Shown here piece after piece: positions 52,273 through 61,900 of a stretch of 64,000 nucleotides of DNA; the first letter of the stretch is position 1, and each line of letters begins with the position of its first letter. The position numbers and the translations under genes were made by a program. The notes beneath the pieces are model-generated. The model did no database searches, had not been told where the DNA came from, and was given only the letters and a program-made list of their open reading frames with translations. Location of the stretch: NCBI RefSeq assembly GCF_003432485.1, contig NZ_QVNQ01000002.1:124001-188000 (forward strand). The letters are read 5' to 3'. Origin of the DNA: Actinomadura spongiicola. GTDB taxonomy: Bacteria > Actinomycetota > Actinomycetes > Streptosporangiales > Streptosporangiaceae.

Positions 52273-53358
52273 TCACCGGCCGATGCGTGCGGCGAGGCGC
52301 GGGAAAAGGCGCCGCGCGTTGCCGTTGTCGATGGCGCGGCGAGCGCGTTCGTCGAGTACCGGGTCCAGTTCGTAGGCCTCGGTGCCGCGCAGGACGTCTT
52401 CCGCCGAGATGGCGGGCCAGTCGGTGCCGAAGAGGACGCGGTCGGCTCCGACGATGCCGAGCAGGGTCGGCGTGGCGTACGGCGACATCGGCAGCGCGGT
52501 GTCGTAGTAGAAACGTCGCATCGCACGCCGCACCTTCTCGTCGGTGGTGGGGCTGCCCTTCAGCCGGCCCCAGCGCTCGGCGCGGCCCAGCATGTACGGC
52601 AGGTACCCGCCCGCGTGCGACAGGATGACGGACATGTGACGGTACCGTTCGAGGGTTCCGGCGGCGATGAGGCTGAGCGCGGTGCGGGTGGTGTCGGCCA
52701 GGAAGTCGACGACCCACTCGTCGATGTGCGGCACATCGACGATGCCCTTGGGTTGGAGCGGATGGGTGAACACCACCGCGCGGCGCCGGTCGAGTTCGGC
52801 GAAGATCGGCTCGAACATCGGGTCGCCGAGGTATTTCCCGTCGGCCGAGGTGTTGAGGAGGATGCCGTCCGCGCCGAGGTCGTCGAGCGCGTGGCCGATC
52901 TGCTGCACGGCGAGGTCGGGAAAGAGCATCGCCACGTTGGCGAAGAAGCCGAACCGGGTGGGAGTGTCACGGACGAGCCCCGCCATCGACTCGTTGCACA
53001 CCTTGATTCCAGAGATGGCGAGTTCGCGCTTGTCCTTGAACGCCTCGGCGGGGATGGGGGCGGACGCGACTCCGGCCGCGATCCCGTTGTCGTCCATGAG
53101 GTCCAGGGCGTCCTCCAGGGTCCACTCGGCCCAGGGGGGAAGCTTGTCCTCCTCGATCAGCTTGTGCTCGATCGCCCACCTGCGCATCTCGTCCGGAACG
53201 GCGTGGTGGTGGGTGTCGATCCGGTCGGGTCGACGGTTGGGTCGGCGGCCGGGCCGCGGGCCGTCGGCGCCGGCGGGTAGAGCGGTGGCGGGTAGGGCGG
53301 CCGCGGCCATGGTCAGGGCGGACACCTGGAGGGCGCGGCGGCGGGACGTTTCGGGCAT
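52273..53358 (-). CDS. Amidohydrolase family 2 protein with Tat signal
   Basis: The product is 361 residues. The N terminus TSRRRALQVSALTMAAAALP is a twin-arginine signal, so the folded enzyme is exported. The mature part is an ACMSD-like TIM barrel: RIDTHHHAVPDEM with the metal HxH, VVFTHPLQPKG, VILSHAGGYLPYML and the late metal Asp in LFGTDWPAISAED. Relatives decarboxylate or hydrolyse aromatic acids in the cytosol; an exported form is unusual. The exact substrate is unknown. ATG 53358 has AAGGGGAGA upstream. It is divergent from a MarR gene, with operator-like palindromes between them. Confidence 0.85.
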   Translation of the reverse strand: MPETSRRRALQVSALTMAAAALPATALPAGADGPRPGRRPNRRPDRIDTHHHAVPDEMRRWAIEHKLIEEDKLPPWAEWTLEDALDLMDDNGIAAGVASAPIPAEAFKDKRELAISGIKVCNESMAGLVRDTPTRFGFFANVAMLFPDLAVQQIGHALDDLGADGILLNTSADGKYLGDPMFEPIFAELDRRRAVVFTHPLQPKGIVDVPHIDEWVVDFLADTTRTALSLIAAGTLERYRHMSVILSHAGGYLPYMLGRAERWGRLKGSPTTDEKVRRAMRRFYYDTALPMSPYATPTLLGIVGADRVLFGTDWPAISAEDVLRGTEAYELDPVLDERARRAIDNGNARRLFPRLAARIGR

Positions 53359-53393
53359 GGTTCTCCCCTTGCTGATCGAAGCGCCGCCCACAC

Positions 53394-53453
53394 TTCTCTC
53401 CTGAGAAAGTCTCACATGAGAGTATATCAGCCAAGATCTATCATGAGCTCATG
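53394..53453. promoter_or_regulatory. Operator-like palindromes between amidohydrolase and marR genes
   Basis: Three inverted repeats lie in 60 bp: TTCTC-N4-GAGAA (53394-53407), TCTCACATGAGA (53410-53421, arms of 5) and the perfect 12-bp palindrome CATGAGCTCATG (53442-53453), which includes the marR start codon. They fit MarR-dimer sites controlling both divergent genes. Confidence 0.55.
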
Positions 53454-53915
53454 CTCGACGACCTGCTCGGACGGATGCTGTCCGAGGACGAGGACCCGGC
53501 GATCCGGCATGTGGGGCTCGGCCTGCTGCTGGCCACCGCGCACCACCGGAGCCGGGAGATCATGAACGAGGCGCTGCGCCCCGCGGGCATCGCCGTGCGC
53601 GGGCTCTCCATGCTGTTCGCGCTGGAGCTGTACGGGCCGTCCAGCCAGCGGCGCCTCATCGACGTGACGGGCATCGACAAGTCCACCATGGTCCGGGTCG
53701 TCGACGAGCTTGAGCGGGACGGGCTGGTCAGGCGGGAACGAGCGCCGACGGACCGGCGCGCCTACTCGATCACGCTGACCGCCGACGGCGAACGGGCCCT
53801 GGCGCGGGCACGGCGCGTCGCCGTCGAGGTGGGCGACCGGCTGTTCGGCGGCTACCGCCCGGACGAGCGGCGACAGCTCGTCGACCTGCTCCGGCGGCTC
53901 GCCGAACGTGACTGA
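53451..53915 (+). CDS. MarR-family transcriptional regulator
   Basis: The product is 154 residues with the standard winged helix-turn-helix dimer layout. An N-terminal helix has LLLATAHHRSREIMNEAL. The HTH is SQRRLIDVTGIDKSTMVRVVDELERDGL, then the wing RRERAPTDRRAYSITLTADGERALARA, then a C-terminal dimer helix. It probably represses its own gene and the divergent amidohydrolase gene through the palindromes in the 92-bp gap; the inducer is unknown. The start codon lies in a perfect palindrome. The gene is followed by a hairpin terminator. Confidence 0.9.
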   Translation: MLDDLLGRMLSEDEDPAIRHVGLGLLLATAHHRSREIMNEALRPAGIAVRGLSMLFALELYGPSSQRRLIDVTGIDKSTMVRVVDELERDGLVRRERAPTDRRAYSITLTADGERALARARRVAVEVGDRLFGGYRPDERRQLVDLLRRLAERD

Positions 53916-53917
53916 GC

Positions 53918-53952
53918 CTGGACGGCACCGTCGAACGAACGGCGCCGTCCAG
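53918..53952. terminator. Bidirectional hairpin between marR and the beta-propeller gene
   Basis: CTGGACGGC (53918-53926) pairs with GCCGTCCAG (53944-53952); the inner CCGT pairs with ACGG. It lies between the converging stops. Confidence 0.75.
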
Positions 53953-53968
53953 ACCACCCGAGGTCAGG

Positions 53969-55636
53969 TCACCCAGCTTGCGCGGGGTCGCTCCGCGCGG
54001 AGCGGAAGCGGTTGTCGAACGGGTCGACGGCACGGACCGAGTAGGTGTGAGTACTCCCGGGCGCGAGGCCGGTGTCGGTGAAGGTGCGGCTCTTGAGGTC
54101 CCAGTAGGTGGACGTCTCGGTGACGGTGTGGACGACGGTGTTGTCGTCGCGGATGACCTGGTAGGTGAGTTGGGCGTTGTCCCTGTCCCAGGTCTGGGTC
54201 CAGTTGATGGTGAGGGTGCCGGTGGTTCCGTCCGGCTTGGTGACCGTGGGCTTGCGGACTGGTTCAGGCGGGTTGACGTCCTTGGCGACGGCCAGCGAGC
54301 CGAAGCGCGTCAGGCCCTGTTGCGGCTGCTGGTTCACGGTGGTGAAGTCGCCGCCGACCCACACGTACCTGCCGTCGTTGTCCATGGCGCGGGGCCCCTG
54401 GTTGTAGGCGGTGGCGCCGCCGTTGGTGGTGGGGAACCAGTGCAGGATCGGCGGGGTGTCGTACTGGGGGTCGGGGTTGGTGGGTTCGGCGAGAAGCCGC
54501 TGGTAGGTGTGGTTCGGGACACTATCGGGGAAGCCGCCGGGCTGGCTGGAACAGTTGTGGGCGTGGGAGCCGCTGTAAAGCAGGCCGTCCAGGATGGTGA
54601 GGGCCTGCGTGGCTCCCTCGCAGTTGTCGACCCAGCGCCGGGTGCCGTCGTCGATGTTGAGGGCCAGGCGACCGTCGAAGGTGCCTTCCCCGTTGGCGGA
54701 GGCGTAGACGGCCTCGCCGTCGGTGACCAGGTCGGTCACCCAGGAGCGGCGCTTGTCATCGAAGTACTCGACGCCGGTCTCCCAGGGCGCGCTCGTACCG
54801 GTGGCGTCGGTGCGGACGGCGGCGAGCCCGTGCGGTCCCCTGCCGTTGACGCGGTGGAAGTCGCCGCCGAGGATGATGCGGCCGCCGTCCGGTGCGGCGA
54901 GCATGGCGTGCACGCCGCGGTCGGCGGTGGGCGCCCAGCCGGTGAGCGCGCCGGTGGCGGCGGTGAAGGCGGCCAGGCGTTGGCGCGCGGTGCCGTCGAC
55001 GGTGGTGAAGTAGCCACCGGCGTAGACGGCGTCGCGGGTGACGGCGAGCGTCTTGACGCGGCTGTTGAACTCGTGCCGGAACGTGGTGAGCGTGCCGGCC
55101 GGCAGATCGAACGAGGCGATCTTGCCGCGTCGCTGGTCGTTGATCTTGGTGAAGTCGCCGCCGACGTACAGCCGGGTGCCGTCCGGTGACGGCGCGACCT
55201 TCCAGACCGCGTCGCAGACCCACCGGTCGCCGCCGAGGTCGTCGCAGTCGGTCTGCGGTGTGCCGCTGTCGAAGGGCGTGCCCTCGACCTTGGGCGCCCA
55301 GGGCAGGGGCTCGCCGGTGGCCGCGTTGAAGGCGGCCAGGTTGTGGCGTACCTGCTCGCGCGGGTCGCCGGGATCGGCGCCGGGCGGACGGATGCGGTCG
55401 AAGTTCCCCCCGGCGTAGATGACGTCGCCGACGACCGCGAGCGACCACACCACGCCGTCGGTCTGCCACGTCGGCAGCGGATCCGCGGTGATCGTCACGG
55501 GCACGCCGGGCGGCGGCCTGGTGTCGGCGCCCGCGTGCGGCACGAGCATCGCCAGCGGCGATGCCGCCAGGGCGAACACCGCGGGCAGTCTTCGCCGTAA
55601 TTGCGTCGTCGGTCGTGAACGGTTGCTGTAAGCCAC
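53969..55636 (-). CDS. Secreted beta-propeller protein with C-terminal fibronectin-III-like domain
   Basis: The product is 555 residues. A signal peptide covers about residues 1-38 (ending AGA). The body holds repeating blade-like units, each with a DAVYAGGYFTTVDGTARQRLAAF-type motif (also VIYAGGNFDRIRP, RLYVGGDFTKINDQRRGKIASF, IILGGDFHRVNG and YVWVGGDFTTVNQQ). This is the pattern of delta-60-like beta-propellers. Cysteine pairs suggest an extracellular location. The last 95 residues (GTLTINWTQTWDRDNAQLTYQVIRD to the end) form a fibronectin-III-like domain. Ligand and role are unknown, perhaps matrix or carbohydrate binding. It is divergent from the RHS gene. Confidence 0.8.
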   Translation of the reverse strand: MAYSNRSRPTTQLRRRLPAVFALAASPLAMLVPHAGADTRPPPGVPVTITADPLPTWQTDGVVWSLAVVGDVIYAGGNFDRIRPPGADPGDPREQVRHNLAAFNAATGEPLPWAPKVEGTPFDSGTPQTDCDDLGGDRWVCDAVWKVAPSPDGTRLYVGGDFTKINDQRRGKIASFDLPAGTLTTFRHEFNSRVKTLAVTRDAVYAGGYFTTVDGTARQRLAAFTAATGALTGWAPTADRGVHAMLAAPDGGRIILGGDFHRVNGRGPHGLAAVRTDATGTSAPWETGVEYFDDKRRSWVTDLVTDGEAVYASANGEGTFDGRLALNIDDGTRRWVDNCEGATQALTILDGLLYSGSHAHNCSSQPGGFPDSVPNHTYQRLLAEPTNPDPQYDTPPILHWFPTTNGGATAYNQGPRAMDNDGRYVWVGGDFTTVNQQPQQGLTRFGSLAVAKDVNPPEPVRKPTVTKPDGTTGTLTINWTQTWDRDNAQLTYQVIRDDNTVVHTVTETSTYWDLKSRTFTDTGLAPGSTHTYSVRAVDPFDNRFRSARSDPAQAG

Positions 55637-55970
55637 GATCCGGCTTCCTTTCGTCCGCAGTGATCATCACATTTCGCTCCACCGCGGGCAAGATCTGAAT
55701 GACCCATTTAGTGGTTTGCGGTCATCTCATTTGTTGATACGGGGGGCGCTTATCTCTGGTGCGCGCGGACGCTTTCGAATGACGGATGGTTGTCATGCTG
55801 TCCGAACTCGGACTTGACCTTGTGGCTGGCCTGCCGTTCTGTACTCGGCAACGCACGGTGACGGACCGCGAATATTGATGCTTTTTGCTCCTGATCGCAT
55901 CGTCGATTGCGGTCGATGGTCGGCGTCCCGCGGGCGCCGTCCCCCTCGCTGCGGAAGGTGTGGTGACGTG
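55637..55970. promoter_or_regulatory. Divergent intergenic region upstream of the RHS gene
   Basis: About 330 bp, lower in GC than its flanks in 55670-55900. It must hold promoters for the beta-propeller and RHS genes. A TTGACC at 55812-55817 may be a -35 element for the RHS gene, but no good -10 partner was found. A GGAAGG site stands before the RHS start. Confidence 0.4.
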
Positions 55971-58900
55971 ATGGGCAGGCGGCGGTTACTGCGAACGGGA
56001 CGTCCATTGCGGATCGTGGCCGCGGGGCTGGCGGTCACGTTGACGGCCGGACTGGCCACGGCCCCCGCCGCGCAGGCCGGTCTGCCGCTCTCCGGACGTC
56101 CGGAGGTCACCGACCGTGAGCGCAGGGTCGACGGCAAGCACCTGAAGGTCCGTCCCCGAGCGCAGGACCCCGCCACGCGATCGGAACCCGCGACCCGGGC
56201 GGCGTGGCCGAAGCCGGGGACGGCCGAGCTGGAGGCGTCGGGTCGCCAGGCCGGGCGTTCCGGGACGTCCCAGGGACTGGTCCGGGCGAAGGGTCTGCCG
56301 GTCGCGTTGGCGGCACCGGGCCCGGCGGCGGGCGGCGCACAGGCGGTTCCAGCGTTGAAAGGCCAGGTCAAGGTGGCCGTCCTGGACCGCGCGACCGCCC
56401 GGCGTGCCGGCGTCGAAGGCTTGATGTTCACCCTGGCACCGGCCGGTCAGGGCGCCTCGGGACGGGTCGGCGTCCGCGTCGACTACGCGGCGTTCGCGCA
56501 GGCGTTCGGCGGCTCCTACGGCACCCGGCTGCGTCTCGTCCAGCTGCCCGCCTGCGTCCTGTCCGCGCCGGCGAAGGCCGAGTGCCGGACCGCGACGCCG
56601 ATCCCCACCCTCAACGACGGCGAGACCGAAACCCTCACCGCGGACGTGAACACGGACGCGCGGAACGGCCCGGCGGTGCTCGCGGCGGTCGCGGCGCCGG
56701 AAGGGCCACAGGGCGACTACTCGGCCACGAAGTTGACGGCGTCCGCCACCTGGGGGACATCCGGGAACACCGGTGATTTCAACTGGTCATATCCCATGAG
56801 GGTGGTTCCGGTCCCGAGCGGACTCGAACCTGAGATCGGCCTCAGTTACTCCTCGCAAAGCGTCGACGGCCGCACAGTGAACACCAACAGCCAGCCGTCC
56901 TGGGCCGGCGAAGGATTCGACTACTGGCCGGGTTTCATCGAGCAGCGATACAAGGCGTGCGCCGATGACGGCGCGCCCAAGAACAACCAGGGAAAGTCAC
57001 CCGGCGACCTGTGCTGGGGCTACGAGAACGCGACCATCACCTGGAACGGCAAGGGCGGCGAGCTGGTCAAGGCCGCCGACAACACCTGGCGATTGAAGAA
57101 CGACGACGGCACCCGGTTCGAGAAACTCACCTCGACCGAGACCGGCAATGGTGACCACGAGGGCGAGTACTGGAAGGTCACCACGACCGACGGCACCCGC
57201 TACTACTTCGGCCTCAACCGCCTTCCCGGGTTCGGCTCGGGCGGGCCCGAGACCAACTCGGCGTGGACGGTCCCCGTGTTCGGCGACGACGACCGCGAAC
57301 CGTGCCACAAGGCGTCGTTCGCCGACTCGTGGTGCCAGCAGGCGTGGCGCTGGAACCTGGACATGGTCGTCGACCCCGACGACAACGCCGCCATCTACAT
57401 CTACGAGAAGGAGATCAACCACTACGGCCGCAATCTCAAACCGGCCGACGCCACCCCCTACACCCGCGGCGGCTACCTCAAGACCATCGAGTACGGCCTC
57501 CGCGGCGACAACGTCTTCGCCGGCGCGCCCCCCGCCCGCATCGTGTTCGACAAGGCCGAACGCTGCATCCCCACCGACACCTTCGACTGCGCCCCCGCCA
57601 AGATCAAGACGAATCCCGAGCAGTGGCGGGACGTCCCGTGGGACATGAACTGCGACGCCGGAACCCGATGCGAGGACGGGCACGGCTCCACCTCACCCAC
57701 CTTCTGGAGCCGCTACCGACTCAAGAAGATCACCACCGAGTACAACCGCGGGTCGGGCTGGGGATACCGCTCCATCGACTCCTGGACGCTGGACCACCGG
57801 TGGGGCGCCGTCACCGACGAACGCGACCTCCTCCTCAAGGAGATCCAGCACACCGGTAAGGCGGGCCCGACCGAAGCCGACGACATCGCGCTGCCCAAGG
57901 TCACCTTCACCCATGTCCCCAGGGCGAACCGGGTGGACCAGGCCGGGGACGGGTTGCCGTCCTACACCCGCTACCGCGTCGACAAGATCTTCGACGAGTC
58001 CGGTGGCGAACTGAACATCACATACTCGGGGCAGGATTGTGCCCGGACGTCGCTGCCGAAGCCGGAGAGCAACACCAGACGCTGCTATCCGCTGAAGTGG
58101 CATCTCCCGGACAGGACCGAGCCGCTCACCGACTGGTTCAACACCTACGTCGTCACCGGCGTGGTCCAGAGAGACCGCACCGGCCGTGCTCCCGACATGG
58201 CGACGCGTTACGACTACCTCGGCGGCGCCGCCTGGCACTTCGACGATGACGACGGCCTCACCCGGGAGAAGAACAAGACCTGGTCACAGTGGCGCGGCTA
58301 CGACCACGTGCGGGTCACCGCCGGCAGCCCGGACAGCCCGTCCACGCGAACCGACTCCTACTACCTGCGCGGCATGGACGGCGACCGCGCCGGACCCGAC
58401 GGCGGCACCAAGAACGTCACCGTCCCCGACGGTGAGGGCGGCACGATCGTCGACCACAACGCGTGGGCCGGATACAAGTACCGCACGGTCAACTACAACG
58501 GGCCGAGCGGTGACGTGGTCAGCAAGTCGGTCGACACACCGTGGCGGCACCAGACCGCGTCCCGGACGCGTGACTGGGGGACGGTCACCGCGAACCTCAC
58601 CGGAACCGCGCGCAACCGTTCGTTCACCGCGATGGACAACGGCACCTGGCGCGAGACCCGCGTCGACAACACCTTCGACACCGGCGGCAACGGCGGCACG
58701 GACGTCCCCGTCGGCCGCATCACGATGAGCGACGACCTCGGCGACGTCACCGACCCCGCCGACGACCGCTGCACCCGCACGACCTACAAGGACAACACGT
58801 CCGACTGGCTCCTCACCTACCCCAACCGGGTCGACTCCGTCGCCGTCAAGTGCTCCGTCACCCCGGACCGGAAGACCAAGGAGGACGGTCAACCCGGTCA

Positions 58901-61900
58901 GGTGATCTCCGACGTCCGCACGTCCTACGACGGCAACGGCTGGAACACCCCGCCGACGCGCGGCAACGGCACCGTGGTGGAGCGCCTCGTCGCGCACGAC
59001 GGCACCGAGCCCACCTACCAGCGGACCGTCTCCACCGCGTACGACCGCTACGGGCGGCAGACCGCGGTGACCGACGCCAAGGGCCAGGTCACCACCACGA
59101 CCTACACCGACCAGGACGGACTCACCCGCCGCACCAGGGTGACCAGCCCCCGCACCGACCCGGGCGACCCCTCCACCGCGCACACCACCGTCACCGACTA
59201 CGAACCGGCGTACGGCAGCCCGCTCACGAAGACGGACCCGGCGGGCAAACGCACCGACCTCGCCTACGACGCCCTCGGACGCGTCACCAAGGTCTGGTTC
59301 CCCGACCGCCCCAAGAGCCGCTTCACCCCCTCCGTGGAGTACAGCTACCAGGTCCAGGAAAACAAGATCGTCGCGATCGGCGCCCGGGACCTGAACGCGG
59401 CCGGTGAGCAACGGCCGCCGACCTACACGCTGTACGACGGGCTGCTGCGTCCCCGCCAGACCCAGATCCACGGCCCCGGCGGCGACAAGCTCGTCGCCGA
59501 GACGCTCTACAACAGCACCGGCAAGCCGCACCGCGTCTACGAGCCGTACTACGCCGACGGCGCTCCCAGCCCGTCACTGTGGGGCGCGACCACACCGTCC
59601 GACATCGAGAGCCAGACCGAGTACACCTACGACGGCCTCGGCCGCGTCACCAAACAAGCGCTGATCGACGGCGGCGGCGACGGCCCGCAACTGTGGGCGA
59701 CGACCACCGGCTACGGCGGCGGCCGCGTCACCGTCGACCCGCCGACCGGCGGCACCCCGAGCGTCACCTACGCCGACGCCCGCGGCCAGATGACCGAGGT
59801 GCGTCACTACCACGCCGACTCCCCTACCGGCGACGACTACGACGTCACCCGCTACACCTACGCCCCCGGCGGCCAGGTCAAGACGGTCACCGGCCCGGTG
59901 AACAGCAAGGCGACCGGCGACCCCACCGCCACCTGGAAGTCCTACTACGACCAGGTCGGACGCAAGATCAAGTCCAACGACCCCGACAAGGGCGTCACCA
60001 CCTACGCCTACGACGAGCTGGACCGGCTCACCACCACCACCGACGCACGCGGTCAGAAGGTCTCCACCCACTACGACCCGCTCGGCCGCGTCACCCGCAC
60101 CACCGACGGCGCCGGGAACGTCCTGACCAGCAACGTCTACGACACCCTCGCCAAGGGCCAGCTGACGTCCAACACCCGCCGAGCCAGGGACCGCAGCGGA
60201 GCCGTCTCCGACTACACCTCGACCGTGGGCGGCTACGACGACCTGTACCGGCCGACCAGCACGACCGTGACGATCCCCGGCTCCGAGGGCGTCGGCACGC
60301 AGTTCACCTATGCCAGCACCTTCAACGCCGACGGCACCCTCAAGACCAGCACACTCCCCGCCGCCGGAGACCTGCCCGCCGAGACCATCACCCACGAGTA
60401 CGACGACCTCGCCCGCCCGACCAAACTCAGAAGCACCCTCTCCAGCTACGTCACGGGCAGCACCTACTCACCCACCGGAAAGCCGCTCCAGTACGAGCTG
60501 TCCGCGGGGCAGAAGAAGGCCTGGCTGTCCTACCAGTACCAGGACGTCACCCAACGGCCGTCCAGGTTGCAGGTCACCCGCGAGGGCGCCACCGCCAGAC
60601 CGGACCTCGACTCCACCTACTCCTACGACGACGCGGGCAACATCCGCCAGATCGCCGACGCCTCGCCCGCCGGGCAGGACACCCAGTGCTTCCGCTACGA
60701 CCACATGCGCCGCCTCACCGACGCATGGTCACAGGGCGGGACCGGGTGCCCGTCCGGCGACGCCGAGCCCACCATCGGCGGTCCCGCCCCCTACCGCTTC
60801 CAATACAAGTACGCCACCGACGGCAGCCGTACCGACGAGAAGCAGTACTACAAGAACGCCAACGGAGACGTCCAGACGACCACCCGCTCCTACAAGTACG
60901 CCTCCGACCCGAACGTCACCGGCTACACCGGCCACCAACTCGCCGAGGTCGCCCAGACCGGCGGGAGCCCCTTCAGCGGCGCCGCGGGGAAGGAGACCTA
61001 CGCCTACGACAAGACGGGCAACACCACCGCCCGGACACGCACCTTCACGGAGAACGGCGCCACCACAACCCGCACCCAGACCTTCGAGTACGACACCGAA
61101 GGCGAAATCAGCGCCATCAGCCAACAGCAGACCGGAAAGCCCGAGGAGAACCACGGTTTCGTCTACGACGCGGACGGGCAGCGCCTGATCAAACGGGACG
61201 CCACGGGCGTCACGCTGTACCTGCCCGGCATGGAGGTCAAACTCCCCACCGGCGCCACCCGTCCCACCGCCACCCGCTACTACGCCCACGCAGGCCAGAC
61301 GATCGCCACCCGAACCGCCGCCGCCGGCGTCACCTTCCTGGCCCCCGACCACCAGGGCACGAGCCTGCTCACCATCGGCGCCACGGGCCAAGTCCTGGCG
61401 CAACGCCGCAGCACGCCCTTCGGCCAGGAACGCGGAACCACCGGCACCTGGCCCACGAGCATGGACAAGGGCTTCGTCGGCGGCACCAAGGACACCACGT
61501 CCCTCACCCACCTGGGCGCCCGAGAATACGACCCCAACACGGGACGGTTCACGACCGTCGACCCTGAATTCGACCTCGGTTGGCCGCAAAGCTGGAACGG
61601 CTATTCCTACGCGGACAACAACGTCCCCACCAGCGCCGACCCCACCGGAACGGACGGCCCGCTCACCGGCAACACCGAGTGCTATTACGCCAACAAGAAC
61701 TGCGACGCCAGTCCCGCCCCACCCACCAGCGGATCCCCGGCACCCGCGCCGGTCAAGAAGAAAAAGAAGTGGTGGCAGAAGGCCGCGGGCGGAGCGACCA
61801 ACGCCTTCAACGGCTTCGTGGACGGCGCCGTGAACTCGTTCACCGGCATCGTGGCCTTCCCAGGCCAGGTCAGCACCTCCATGGCCGGCGCCACGATGAT

